Shown: positions 51,453 to 59,942 of the stretch, piece by piece
Layout of the letters: each line of letters begins with the position of its first letter
How positions within the stretch are numbered: the stretch's first letter is position 1
Translations under genes and position numbers: made by a program
Origin: Halopseudomonas sabulinigri
Lineage (GTDB): Bacteria > Pseudomonadota > Gammaproteobacteria > Pseudomonadales > Pseudomonadaceae
DNA: 64,000 nt
NCBI GenBank assembly: GCA_011053055.1
Contig: DRHT01000015.1
Span: 1 to 64,000 of the forward strand
Direction: 5' to 3'
Notes under the pieces: generated by a model
The model's database searches: none
What the model saw: the letters and a program-made list of their open reading frames with translations, nothing else
Told to the model about the DNA's origin: nothing

Positions 51453-51737
51453 TTAATTCTCCCAGTTGCTGGCGTTACAGCGGCGTAGATGGATGTGGCC
51501 TATTAGGCGAATACTGGGGCGAATCAAAAACTGCGCACTGCCAATGATAAAGAACACAACGGCGAGCTTTTCGTATTGAGGAAACAGAAACAATACGCTG
51601 CCCAAGAGAAACCAGATGGCGATGAAAAAGTCGTTGATGATGCTGAGCACTTCGTAACGGCGGCGAATCACCAGTTTCTCGTTGCCCAGTGGCAGGGTGA
51701 GAGGGTTTTCCTGGCTTTGCTCTGATCTTTCGGTCAT
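51453..51737 (-). CDS. YrhK-domain small membrane protein
   Basis: The 94-residue protein has a YrhK-like region: LVIRRRYEVLSIINDFFIAI then WFLLGSVLFLFPQYEKLAVV and FFIIGSAQFLIRPSIRLIGH, with two membrane helices. The family occurs widely in gammaproteobacteria without known function. Its start ATG (51737) has a GAGG-like site upstream (GCGAGGTAACGC). Confidence 0.8.
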   Translation of the reverse strand: MTERSEQSQENPLTLPLGNEKLVIRRRYEVLSIINDFFIAIWFLLGSVLFLFPQYEKLAVVFFIIGSAQFLIRPSIRLIGHIHLRRCNASNWEN

Positions 51738-51772
51738 GCGTTACCTCGCAGCGAGCTCAAGATTGGGGGTCG

Positions 51773-52186
51773 TTATTTCTCCGACGTGGTGGGTGCGGCT
51801 TGCGCATACTGCGGCAAGTCGTCGTTAATCAGCCACCAGTTGGCGGCCGAGTCGGTATAGGCATGAAACGCCGGCCGCGAGGCCACGTTCTGGTCCAGTG
51901 TGCCTGCGCGCAGACGAATAACCGTAGGGTCATTGAATCTGTGGCTGTACAGCGGAGAGCCACAATGACTGCAGAACACGCGCCCCTTGCCTTCGGAGGC
52001 GGAGTACTCCTTGAGCAGGTCTGTGCCGCGCAGTAACTCAAACTGACTGCGCAGGACGGGGATGTTGCTTACAAAAGGGGTGCCCTGCGCCTTGCGGCAT
52101 TGTTGACAATGACACAACTGGATCGGTTGCAGCGCGCCGGTAATTCGGTAGGCAACGCCGCCACACAGGCAGCTCCCGGTGATCAT
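51773..52186 (-). CDS. GFA-family (glutathione-dependent formaldehyde-activating type) protein
   Basis: The 137-residue protein shows GSCLCGGVAYRITGALQPIQ, then LCHCQQCRKAQGTPFVSNIP and FCSHCGSPLYSHRF: paired cysteines bind zinc as in the Gfa/CENP-V family. The exact reaction of most members is unknown. It overlaps the upstream lipoprotein gene by 4 bp (ATGA), so they are co-translated. Confidence 0.88.
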   Translation of the reverse strand: MITGSCLCGGVAYRITGALQPIQLCHCQQCRKAQGTPFVSNIPVLRSQFELLRGTDLLKEYSASEGKGRVFCSHCGSPLYSHRFNDPTVIRLRAGTLDQNVASRPAFHAYTDSAANWWLINDDLPQYAQAAPTTSEK

Positions 52187-53331
52187 TCGGCTTCTTGCTC
52201 AGTGGATGGCAAGGCGCGGGCCTTGATGCTGCGGTTGTCGGTGGTATACAGCAGCAGGGCGCCGGTTTCATCGAGTTCAAAACGCTGTATGTCGCCTAGC
52301 ACCTCAAGGAAATGCTCATCCTGATTCATTAACGCTGGCGCACAGGCTTTTTGCGTAGAGGCGATCGCCTGGGTAGATAGCCCTTCACCGGTGAGTTGGT
52401 AACTAGTGGTGTAGTGATTACAGGCTGCGCGGCCACCCAGCAGACCATCGAGGGTGAAATTCAAGCTCATCTGGGTGTTGTCGATCACGCCTTTGCTATC
52501 GACGTCCTCAACGATCCATTCACGCCCCGTCAGCAATGAGTCCGGCGCACCACCGCAGCCTTTGAGCGTTTCACCGTTGACCTTGACGCTGGCCTCATAG
52601 GGGTAAGGCATGCCCGTCATGCTATCGCGGCACAGCTCAGGTGTTACATCGACAATCACCGAGTTCGCTTCAGTGCTGGCGTTAAAACGATAGCTATCGT
52701 CTTCGCGGGTGGTGGTTGGAGTGGGGGTCAGAATAGTGATGGGGTCGTTCTGACGGCTAAGGCTCATGCGTTCGCTGTCGACCTTAAGGGTCCATCCCGG
52801 CTCATTGCCGTTGGCTGTAAAGGGTAAAAAGGCGTCCACATCGACGATTTCGGCATCGTCCGCCACGGCGCCATTGATCTTGATCATCATCAGTGTGCCG
52901 AGATCTACTACCGGTTGGGTGACATCAATCAGGTTGGCGCTGTCGGTCGTCCAGAGCAACTGGCCCTCGACGCTGCGAATCTGCGCTGACACTGAGTAGC
53001 GCATGCGCGCATCAAACATGGCGGGTTCAACTTTGAGCGAAAAGGGCACCGGTACCTGCTTGCCAAACAACGTCGTGTTCTGTTCTGCCAGTAGGGTGGC
53101 TGGTGCGTCGGCACGTGAAACGTCGCTCAACTTGATGTGCGCAACGCTGCCGTCTGGAAGGGCGATGCGCTCGCGATAGCTGATGCTGCCGATTACCTGC
53201 TCGGTGGCTGGCGCTGGCAGCTCCTGGTTATCGCCATCGTCAGTGGTTGCCTGACTGGCCAAGTTGCTGCAACCAGCAGCGAACACGGAAGTAAGACCAA
53301 TCAACAATAGGTGCGCAGGGGTGATGTGCAT
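52183..53331 (-). CDS. YbaY-META domain lipoprotein
   Basis: The 382-residue protein has a lipobox (VFAAGC, residues 16-21), then a YbaY-type domain at about 45-140 (GSISYRERIALPDGSVAHIK; VPFSLKVEPAMFDARMRYSV), a middle domain (NGNEPGWTLKVDSERMSLSR) and a META domain at about 270-370 (LLTGREWIVEDVDSKG; GGRAACNHYTTSYQLTG). META domains occur in heat-shock and motility-linked lipoproteins such as HslJ. It is exported and probably anchored in a membrane. GGAG precedes the ATG. Confidence 0.85.
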   Translation of the reverse strand: MHITPAHLLLIGLTSVFAAGCSNLASQATTDDGDNQELPAPATEQVIGSISYRERIALPDGSVAHIKLSDVSRADAPATLLAEQNTTLFGKQVPVPFSLKVEPAMFDARMRYSVSAQIRSVEGQLLWTTDSANLIDVTQPVVDLGTLMMIKINGAVADDAEIVDVDAFLPFTANGNEPGWTLKVDSERMSLSRQNDPITILTPTPTTTREDDSYRFNASTEANSVIVDVTPELCRDSMTGMPYPYEASVKVNGETLKGCGGAPDSLLTGREWIVEDVDSKGVIDNTQMSLNFTLDGLLGGRAACNHYTTSYQLTGEGLSTQAIASTQKACAPALMNQDEHFLEVLGDIQRFELDETGALLLYTTDNRSIKARALPSTEQEAE

Positions 53332-53421
53332 GCAAAACTCCTCGTATACGGCGGCGAGCGCCAGCGATATCCATTCGTAACAAGAGTGTAACTGAAAGCA
53401 GACCTCAGGTTGCCAGCCGGC

Positions 53422-54606
53422 TTACCAGGTGGATCCCGCCTGAATATAGACGGCGGATTCTTCTGGACCACGGGCTACATCAACGCCCATGGCAAAGCCA
53501 TAACGTTCGGCAACCATGTAACGAAAACCGCCGCCAATACTGTTGGCAGCATCTGCCTCGCCAAGTTCATTGAATTTATCGGCGGCGCGCCCGGTGCCGA
53601 CAAAGCCTTTGAGTCGCCAGCGCGGTTTGACCTTCCAGGTAAGTTCGGCCTCGGTAACCGCCACGGCATTACCCTGGTAGCGGGAAGCGGGTATGCCGCG
53701 CAGGTTGATCGACGGCGGTATGTAGGGTGGTAGCAGCACATCGTCGTTGACTGAGATGCCGTCGTATTGCAGGCGCACACCGAGGTCTAAGGCAGGGGAT
53801 AGCACCCAGTAATTCAGCCCTTTGATTCGGTAGCTGGCGTAGTCGTAATCGCTGCCCAGCGCATCGTCGAAACGCATGTACTGAGCGCCATAATTAAAAC
53901 CGCGCTGCGGATCAATGGGGCTGTCACGAGAGTCGAACTCGGCGACCAGCCCAAGCCCTGAGGTAGTGCCTTTCTCCCCAAGATGGCGGTTGAGATAATC
54001 GTTAACCTTCTGCTGCAGTGCTGGGTTGGGCAGCGGTATTTCATCTTCCAATGAAAGGCTGACCTTGCGATAGAGCTGTTTTACGCCTAGAAACCAGGGC
54101 GTACCGGGTACGCGCAGCTTTAAATCCTGCAGCACAACGGGACCTCTTATATTCAATCCCACGCCATTGCTCAGCGGCAAACCGGCAAAGGAGTAGAAGT
54201 CGATATTGAAGTCGGAATAGGCAAGAAAGCCCCGATAGCGAATGCTGTCGTCGCGCCAGAAGCCCAAATGCGCCAACCCGTAGCCGCGGCTGCCATTTGA
54301 GGTGAAGGCTAGGCCAGCCAGACTGATGTTCTCGGGTACCAGCTTGTCATCATTTTTTTCTGCCTTCTGCTCATCGGACTCATGGAAGAACACCATGGCC
54401 AGTCCCAACCCAGTGCCGACGGCAGGCTCGGTGATGATTTTGGGAACGGGAATGAAGGGGAGATTCCAGCGGTCAAGATAACTTCCCGGATCGAGCGCGC
54501 CGTCTTCAGGCTCGCTGTTGTAATCGTGATACAGCGATGCCAGCGCTGGCTGGGCCTGCAAAAATCCAAGGCAACAAAGATATCGACCTAATAACGCTAA
54601 CCGCAT
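53422..54606 (-). CDS. BamA/TamA-family outer-membrane beta-barrel protein
   Basis: The 394-residue protein has a short signal sequence (cut after PALA) and lacks POTRA repeats. The region FIPVPKIITEPAVGTGLGLA, then FTSNGSRGYGLAHLGFWRDD and VAEFDSRDSPIDPQRGFNYG and YRFGFAMG-like end (YGFAMGVDVARGPEESAVY) is the bacterial surface antigen (Omp85) barrel. Such barrels without POTRA are often lipid-linked or phospholipase-like outer-membrane proteins. Its function is not known. GGAG precedes the ATG. Confidence 0.82.
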   Translation of the reverse strand: MRLALLGRYLCCLGFLQAQPALASLYHDYNSEPEDGALDPGSYLDRWNLPFIPVPKIITEPAVGTGLGLAMVFFHESDEQKAEKNDDKLVPENISLAGLAFTSNGSRGYGLAHLGFWRDDSIRYRGFLAYSDFNIDFYSFAGLPLSNGVGLNIRGPVVLQDLKLRVPGTPWFLGVKQLYRKVSLSLEDEIPLPNPALQQKVNDYLNRHLGEKGTTSGLGLVAEFDSRDSPIDPQRGFNYGAQYMRFDDALGSDYDYASYRIKGLNYWVLSPALDLGVRLQYDGISVNDDVLLPPYIPPSINLRGIPASRYQGNAVAVTEAELTWKVKPRWRLKGFVGTGRAADKFNELGEADAANSIGGGFRYMVAERYGFAMGVDVARGPEESAVYIQAGSTW

Positions 54607-54831
54607 TCCAGCTCCCCGACGATGGAAGGCCGAATGTCCGGCCTCAACTCTCTCAGTAAAGCATAGAGACCGTGGCTTTTCCGCAGATCGACAGGTTGGA
54701 GCTCTGCAATGTCACTGATACGGCATTCGCAGCGTTGATGGCCCTGCCGTTGGAGTCTGCGCTGAGGCAAACTGGCTTAACTCGGAGTTGATGCTCCGGG
54801 CCATTCCCGCCTTAAATCACTGGAGCCCGTA

Positions 54832-55146
54832 ATGATAAAGATCAGTGTGATGTACCCCAATACCCCCGGCAGCCGTTTCGATCACGATTATTACCGTGAT
54901 CAGCACATGCCTATGGTCAAGCGTCTGATGGGTGATGCCTGCCTGTCGTTTGGCGTGGATCGTGGCTTGGCCGGCGGCACGCCGGATGCGCCAGCAGCCT
55001 ACGTTGCTATGGGGCATCTGTTTTGCGAGTCGGTGGAGAGCTTTCAAGCGGCCTTCGGCCCGCACGCCAAGGTTATTCAAGGTGATATCAGCAATTACAC
55101 CGACCTTGCGCCGGAGTTGTTGATCAGTGAAGTAGTGGTTGGCTAA
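54832..55146 (+). CDS. EthD-family protein
   Basis: The 104-residue protein (SVMYPNTPGSRFDHDYYRDQ then HMPMVKRLMGDACLSFGVDR) belongs to the EthD ferredoxin-like dimeric alpha-beta barrel family, found in degradation of ethers and in several monooxygenases. The role here is unknown. GGAG precedes the ATG. It converges with cti across a 15-bp inverted repeat. Confidence 0.85.
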   Translation: MIKISVMYPNTPGSRFDHDYYRDQHMPMVKRLMGDACLSFGVDRGLAGGTPDAPAAYVAMGHLFCESVESFQAAFGPHAKVIQGDISNYTDLAPELLISEVVVG

Positions 55147-55182
55147 GACTCGCCCCACGTTTTCGTTTGACGGTGCGCTTGC

Positions 55183-55217
55183 GACAAGTGTGTCACCGCG
55201 AAGGTGACACACTTGTC
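55183..55217. repeat. Perfect 15-bp inverted repeat between EthD and cti genes
   Basis: GACAAGTGTGTCACC and GGTGACACACTTGTC are separated by GCGAA. It stands between two convergent stops, so it may serve as a terminator stem for both, although neither side has a T-run. Confidence 0.6.
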
Positions 55218-55230
55218 AGTGCTCAAAGAT

Positions 55231-57618
55231 TTATAGATTTTGGTAGCGGTTGACGTCGAGCACACCTGCTTGATCGGGTGTGGTTTCCTCGGTGCTGCGC
55301 TGGAAGTCGGCCATGATGTCCCAGAACTCGGGATGGGTGCGCCGCACACCCCAGCGATCAGCCAACGTGTGCAGGCCGTCCTGATTCCGGACCGCCGACA
55401 GCGTGTCGATGAATTCAGGCAACTCATCCAGAGTTACGTCAAAGCTAAAGTTGGGATAGCTGCCTATTGTGCCTTCGATCAGCGTTAGCGTGTCTTCCTT
55501 GGGTAGAAAGCGTGATTCCTCGCCAAACATGAACGCGACGCTGGAGTGCGCACGGTTGTGAACCAGTGTGTATACCCAACGCTGATCGCCTTGCTTAACG
55601 CGTAGAAAGGTGACTTCTGGCAATAGGCTGATCACCGGCAGGCTGGCGCCATCTGCTCGCGCGAGCGGCTGCAGAGTAGATTCCAATTGCTGCTGTGCGC
55701 TGCTGATAGCGGCGCGCTTGCAGTTATTTTCGGGGCAGCGATTCAAGGTGTCCGGTGGCCCGCTGACCTGCGCCGTGCGCTCCATCAGGAGCTGACTGAA
55801 ACGCTGCATGACGGCTTTATTGGTGCCCGCGTCTTTGTAATCCATTACGACGGGTGTCGTGGTGTCCAAGCCGGTGTAGGTAAGCGCGTGCTTGATCTTG
55901 GCGTTGCCTTGATACCAGCTGGCGTAGAGCGCTTCGCGTTTTTCCCGAGGTACGAAGCGCAGCATGTTGTGCTCGGCACCGTTGCGAATCAGGTCAAAGT
56001 ACAGACGCGTTTGGCCCTGATGAGAGACGCTGCCGAATACGTTGAAGTTGGCAACCAATTCGTAATAAGTGCGTTCCAGTAACGGATAATCCATAACCCA
56101 GATAGTGCGGGGGACGCGGCCGTGCAGGCCCTTGCGGACCGAGGCGCTGTCGTGGTGGCGGAAGATGGTTAGCAGTGCATCCTGGTTCCAGTTATCGCCA
56201 TCCCACAGCTCGTCTAGCGTGGCGCCATCGGGTTTGCGCTTTGCATAGTAGTTGCGGCGCAGATCAAGGTACTTGTTACGTTTTTCATTGTAATCAAGCC
56301 ACTCTGAACCGAAGTCGAGTATGTCGCTCTTTTGGCCGGGTAGCCCAAGTAGGGGGCTGGCTTTCAGGCGGTAATTAGCATCGTTGACGAAAGCTTCCTG
56401 ATCGGGGTCTTCAAACACCGTCCAGAACTGATCACGGATGACGTCAGTAGCGATCTGACCGCGGCAGACCGGGCCGCGTATGAAGTTGCGTACGAAATAC
56501 TCGGCGTTATCCAGCAGGAACTGATAGCGCGCCTTGGCTGGGATGGCTGAGAAGGTGATGAATGGATTGGCACGCTCGGCATAGCTGTAACCGGGTAGCG
56601 TGACCATCTCCCATTGCGGTTCGAAAAACAGCGATTGATAGCGTTTAAGGCGAGTTTCACCCAGCGCGTAGGTGATGTGTGTCTTCTCTACGATGGTCTG
56701 GCGTAAGGGTTGCAGACGGTAGAAGAAGGCCTGCTCTGGATCATCGTTAGGGCGCACGGTACGCAACGGGCGTACCGGCTGGCCTGGGGGCGTGCTGGAG
56801 CGCACCAATGAGTAGAACGCGCTGCCTTCAATGTCAGGAAAATAGAGGTGTGCCGCGAATAGATGCTCGAACAGGTAACGAGCGACCAGTTGCTCGCGCA
56901 TGCCAGTCTGGTTGAAGAAGCTTTCCCACCGCTGGGTCATGGCTTGTTCGGTATCGCTGGGATTGTAGGCTGCTGGCGTTACCACTGCGCCCTCGCTGAT
57001 CCATTGCGTGAGCTGTGTGAATTCATCGTCGGTAAGCCCAGTAGCACCGTAAGGCATACCGCCATGGGGGAATTTATCGGCGTAGTCGGCAAACTGCCCA
57101 ACGCTCGGGCAGCTGTTACTGCGTGCGGTACTTAAGGTGATATCCTCGGGCAAGCGGCTGTTGGTTGCCACAGGATTGGTTCGACCCAGCTCCAGCATCT
57201 TGTAGAGCACGGAGGCATCCAGGCCGCTCAACTGGCCGTCTTCAGCGCCGTGTAAAACAGAGAAAAAACCTTTTTCACGCCACTCGGCGGTTGAGCTGGC
57301 ATCGACGCCCAGCCGCGTAGGCACCATATCTTCGAGTCGGCCGCCGTCGTACACAGGCAGGGTGGACGCACCTCGTTCCAAGCCTTCAGCACTGGTCAGT
57401 TTGAGCTGGCAAGGCGCGTCATAACAGCCGTGGCAAGCCATACACTTGTGTTCAAAGATAGGGCGGATGTCGCGCTGATAATCGTAGGTTTGAACACGCG
57501 CCGCTATGGGCTCTTCCATGGGGTATTGCGGGATTTGAGTGCAGGCAAGAAACAAGCCGGCTATGAGCAGCACCAATGCTGTCAACTTCAGTCGAGTCAT
57601 GCCTGAAACGCGCGCCAT
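55231..57618 (-). CDS. cti: Fatty acid cis/trans isomerase
   Basis: The 795-residue protein has a signal sequence (LTALVLLIAGLFLACTQIPQ) and a heme-binding site CMACHGC near residue 59, followed by YDAPCQLKLTSAEGLERGAS, typical of Cti. In Pseudomonas and Vibrio this periplasmic cytochrome converts cis to trans unsaturated fatty acids in membrane lipids when cells meet solvents or heat, making the membrane stiffer within minutes. Length is normal. It starts 4 residues after AAGGAATC-type RBS. Confidence 0.93.
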   Translation of the reverse strand: MARVSGMTRLKLTALVLLIAGLFLACTQIPQYPMEEPIAARVQTYDYQRDIRPIFEHKCMACHGCYDAPCQLKLTSAEGLERGASTLPVYDGGRLEDMVPTRLGVDASSTAEWREKGFFSVLHGAEDGQLSGLDASVLYKMLELGRTNPVATNSRLPEDITLSTARSNSCPSVGQFADYADKFPHGGMPYGATGLTDDEFTQLTQWISEGAVVTPAAYNPSDTEQAMTQRWESFFNQTGMREQLVARYLFEHLFAAHLYFPDIEGSAFYSLVRSSTPPGQPVRPLRTVRPNDDPEQAFFYRLQPLRQTIVEKTHITYALGETRLKRYQSLFFEPQWEMVTLPGYSYAERANPFITFSAIPAKARYQFLLDNAEYFVRNFIRGPVCRGQIATDVIRDQFWTVFEDPDQEAFVNDANYRLKASPLLGLPGQKSDILDFGSEWLDYNEKRNKYLDLRRNYYAKRKPDGATLDELWDGDNWNQDALLTIFRHHDSASVRKGLHGRVPRTIWVMDYPLLERTYYELVANFNVFGSVSHQGQTRLYFDLIRNGAEHNMLRFVPREKREALYASWYQGNAKIKHALTYTGLDTTTPVVMDYKDAGTNKAVMQRFSQLLMERTAQVSGPPDTLNRCPENNCKRAAISSAQQQLESTLQPLARADGASLPVISLLPEVTFLRVKQGDQRWVYTLVHNRAHSSVAFMFGEESRFLPKEDTLTLIEGTIGSYPNFSFDVTLDELPEFIDTLSAVRNQDGLHTLADRWGVRRTHPEFWDIMADFQRSTEETTPDQAGVLDVNRYQNL

Positions 57619-57755
57619 GTAGATTCCTTCGGGCTGTCTTTTCTATGTGCTGCTGCGCTCAAGACGCCGCGGCATTGCTGATTGGGAGCGCGGATGGTCG
57701 GCGCTGCTGCTGCGCCGGACTTTAACATTTCACGCGCGAAACAGCAGCTGGGTAT

Positions 57756-58451
57756 TTATCGATGGTCTTGCTGCGCCGTGGTCTGTTCTCGCTCTTGCAG
57801 CAATCGCTCGACCTCATCTTCCCCCAGCGGCCGCTGGCGTTTGACGCTTAGGCTGTTGCGCCACTCTTGACGGAAATCGGGGTTCAACCAGAGGTTGAAT
57901 AACAGCACTAGCAGTAGGGTGACCAGTGCGCCGAGACTGGCCAAAGCCATGTCTTTGTGTGCATCCCAGATGTCACCTTGGGTGCCCAGGTAGGCTACAC
58001 CCAGGTCGCCGCCAAAGGTTGTGGCGGCGCCCCACTCAAACAGTTCATAAAGCATGGAGGCGGCCATCGCCAGTTCTAACGGGAAGAAATAACCCCAAAA
58101 TCCTTTGGCGTTGGCTACCCGGCAGTAGAGTTCGCGGATGGGGTAGACCAAAAAGGCGCCAAACAGAAAATGCACCACGCGATCAAAGTTGTTGCGTTCC
58201 CAGCCCAGCAACTCATTCAGGCTGACGCCAAACGCTTGTGCCATCCACGCGTCGTAAGGGACTTCAGAATAGGTGTAGTGCGCGCCCACTTCGTGCAGGC
58301 AGAGAAACAGAAAGATCAAGGTGTAAGACAGCCGCGACAGCGGGAACGCACGGTAACTCAGCCCTAGCGTTACCGCAAAGGCCAGTACCAGCAAGTTTTC
58401 TAACGCCCAATCGCTGCGGTCGTGTGGGTTGATTGCCAAGCCAGCAAACAA
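57756..58451 (-). CDS. DUF2238 (YjdF-like) membrane protein
   Basis: The first ORF start is a TTG at 58451, but the frame is open upstream to 58505, where ATC AAA TAC follows a GAGAG site at 7 bases. The family normally begins with one more helix (here KYLHLRYLLILTLLFCLLFA), so the true start is probably at the ATC. The conserved parts HYTYSEVPYDAWMAQAFGVS, NFDRVVHFLFGAFLVYPIRE and YELFEWGAATTFGG are present. It is an inner-membrane protein of unknown function, 10 bp after the DMT transporter gene. Confidence 0.82.
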   Translation of the reverse strand: MFAGLAINPHDRSDWALENLLVLAFAVTLGLSYRAFPLSRLSYTLIFLFLCLHEVGAHYTYSEVPYDAWMAQAFGVSLNELLGWERNNFDRVVHFLFGAFLVYPIRELYCRVANAKGFWGYFFPLELAMAASMLYELFEWGAATTFGGDLGVAYLGTQGDIWDAHKDMALASLGALVTLLLVLLFNLWLNPDFRQEWRNSLSVKRQRPLGEDEVERLLQEREQTTAQQDHR

Positions 58452-58515
58452 CAGACAGAACAGCAGCGTCAGAATCAGTAGATAACGTAGATGTAGGTAT
58501 TTGATGGTCGTGCTC

Positions 58516-59358
58516 TCAGGGTGTTTTCTTGTTGTTCAGTACCACCAATGCAATACCGCACAGGATGGTGACAGAGGCTACGACCAAGGCAGTGGTCAAA
58601 GGCTCATTGATCAGCACAATACCACCAATGGCGGTAATCACAGGAACCGTCAATTGCACACTAGCTGCTGCGCTGGTTGCCAGTAGCGGCAATGCGGCAT
58701 ACCAGAGCGCGTAGCCGACTCCTGACGCCAGCGCACCTGAGGCTAGCGCATAGATGATACCCATGCTGTCCAGTGTGGCACTCTGCCAACTGAACAGGCT
58801 GAGCAGCAGCGCAAAGGGCAGGGCGCGAATAAAATTGCCAGCGGTCACACGTGTCGCGTCACCAGTGCCGCGACCACGCAAGGAATACACCCCCCAAGCA
58901 ACGCCGGCACCCAACATGGCTAGGGCAGCATCCAAGGGTGGCGCAGACAAGCCCGGCAGTAACAGAATTATCAGCCCACCTATAGCCAGTGCGAGCCCGA
59001 GCCATTGCATCGTGCTGAGCCGTTCGCCGCGTGCCACGCTGTAACCAATCATGCTGGTCTGTACTGCGCCGAATAACAGCAGAGCACCCGTGGCAGCGGA
59101 CAGCTGCACATAGGCCAAAGAAAAGGCAGCGGCGTATGCAAAAAGTGCGAACGCCGAGATCCAGTTGCCTTTGCCCACGCTATCGCCTTTGGCTAATCGC
59201 ACGATAAACCACAAGGTCAGGGCGCCCGATAGCAATCGCAAGCCAGTAAAGCTGGCGGGGTCGATAGCAGTCTCTTTCAAAGCCAGGCGACACAAAATGG
59301 AATTGCCGGCAAACGCCAACATGGCGAGCAAGGTGAGGACGGTAGCGCGCAGCGACAA
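58516..59358 (-). CDS. DMT-family (EamA) transporter
   Basis: The 280-residue protein starts at a TTG (SLRATVLTLLAMLAFAGNSI). Two EamA repeats, each about five helices (LAMLAFAGNSILCRLALKET; LGAGVAWGVYSLRGRGTGDA), place it in the drug/metabolite transporter superfamily of inner-membrane exporters. The substrate is unknown. It is probably co-transcribed with the DUF2238 gene. Confidence 0.85.
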   Translation of the reverse strand: MSLRATVLTLLAMLAFAGNSILCRLALKETAIDPASFTGLRLLSGALTLWFIVRLAKGDSVGKGNWISAFALFAYAAAFSLAYVQLSAATGALLLFGAVQTSMIGYSVARGERLSTMQWLGLALAIGGLIILLLPGLSAPPLDAALAMLGAGVAWGVYSLRGRGTGDATRVTAGNFIRALPFALLLSLFSWQSATLDSMGIIYALASGALASGVGYALWYAALPLLATSAAASVQLTVPVITAIGGIVLINEPLTTALVVASVTILCGIALVVLNNKKTP

Positions 59359-59645
59359 AGGGGAGAGTCCTTATTGATTGGCGATAGTTTGTCTATCGGA
59401 GCGCACTTTTAGGTGGTTTGGCAATAACTCTTTGTGACTGGCCTTATCGAGTGGCCAATTAAAGTGGCAGGGCGTAAGTGCCGGTGACATGGGCTACCAG
59501 TTCATGCTCGTTGCCGGCGCTGTAAAGCGCGACCTCGCACACAGCTTGTCTGCGGGTCATTCTTAGTAGCTTGGCTTTTGCCATTAAATCAACGGGTTGG
59601 GGCTTGGATAGAAAGTTGATGTTAAGGTTGGAAGTGACAGCCATT

Positions 59646-59686
59646 TCGGTCGGGCCGCGATCGGTCGGGCCGCGATCGGTCGGGCC
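59646..59686. repeat. 15-bp tandem repeat in the thioesterase gene
   Basis: TCGGTCGGGCCGCGA occurs twice in full and once in part (11 bases). It keeps the frame and encodes PTDRG repeats between LVLGKLG and TEMAVTSN, a loop position in the hotdog fold. Confidence 0.8.
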
Positions 59687-59845
59687 TAGCTTGCCGAGAA
59701 CCAGCGCATACATGGCGGCGTCGCCCAAGGCCATCAGTGTTGGTCCGGACAGGGTGCCGCCTGGGCGAATTAAGCGACTGTGGAAGGGGATCCGTGCAAG
59801 GCTGTGCTGATCACTGACCTCTTCGATACGCAGGTCGAGGTCTTC

Positions 59846-59859
59846 GGCCTGCGGCCTGC
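59846..59859. repeat. 7-bp tandem duplication causing the frameshift
   Basis: GGCCTGC is present twice head to tail. Copy-number change by slipped-strand mispairing would restore or break the thioesterase frame. Confidence 0.8.
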
Positions 59860-59942
59860 GGCACGCCCTGACGGATAATCTCTTGGACTTGTTGCGCGCT
59901 GAGCATGGCTGGCTACCTTTGATGATGGTTAAGCCACCATCA

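Larger units (their letters stand above)
59459..59906 (-). pseudogene. PaaI-family thioesterase gene broken by a 7-bp duplication
   Basis: The natural start is the ATG at 59906 (MLSAQQVQEIIRQGVPQA). At 59846-59859 the unit GGCCTGC occurs twice in tandem; removing one copy makes the frame continue as VPQAEDLDLRIEEVSDQHSL and then the thioesterase core RLIRPGGTLSGPTLMALGDA to the end, a protein of about 146 residues. With both copies the frame breaks after residue 18. The remaining frame also carries a duplicated PTDRG. A sequencing error cannot be excluded. It may be phase-variable or a recent loss. Confidence 0.72.

Noticed and set aside
59646-59859. CRISPR-like repeats
   Set aside because: These are short direct tandem repeats inside a coding gene, without spacers; no CRISPR array or cas gene is seen in the window.
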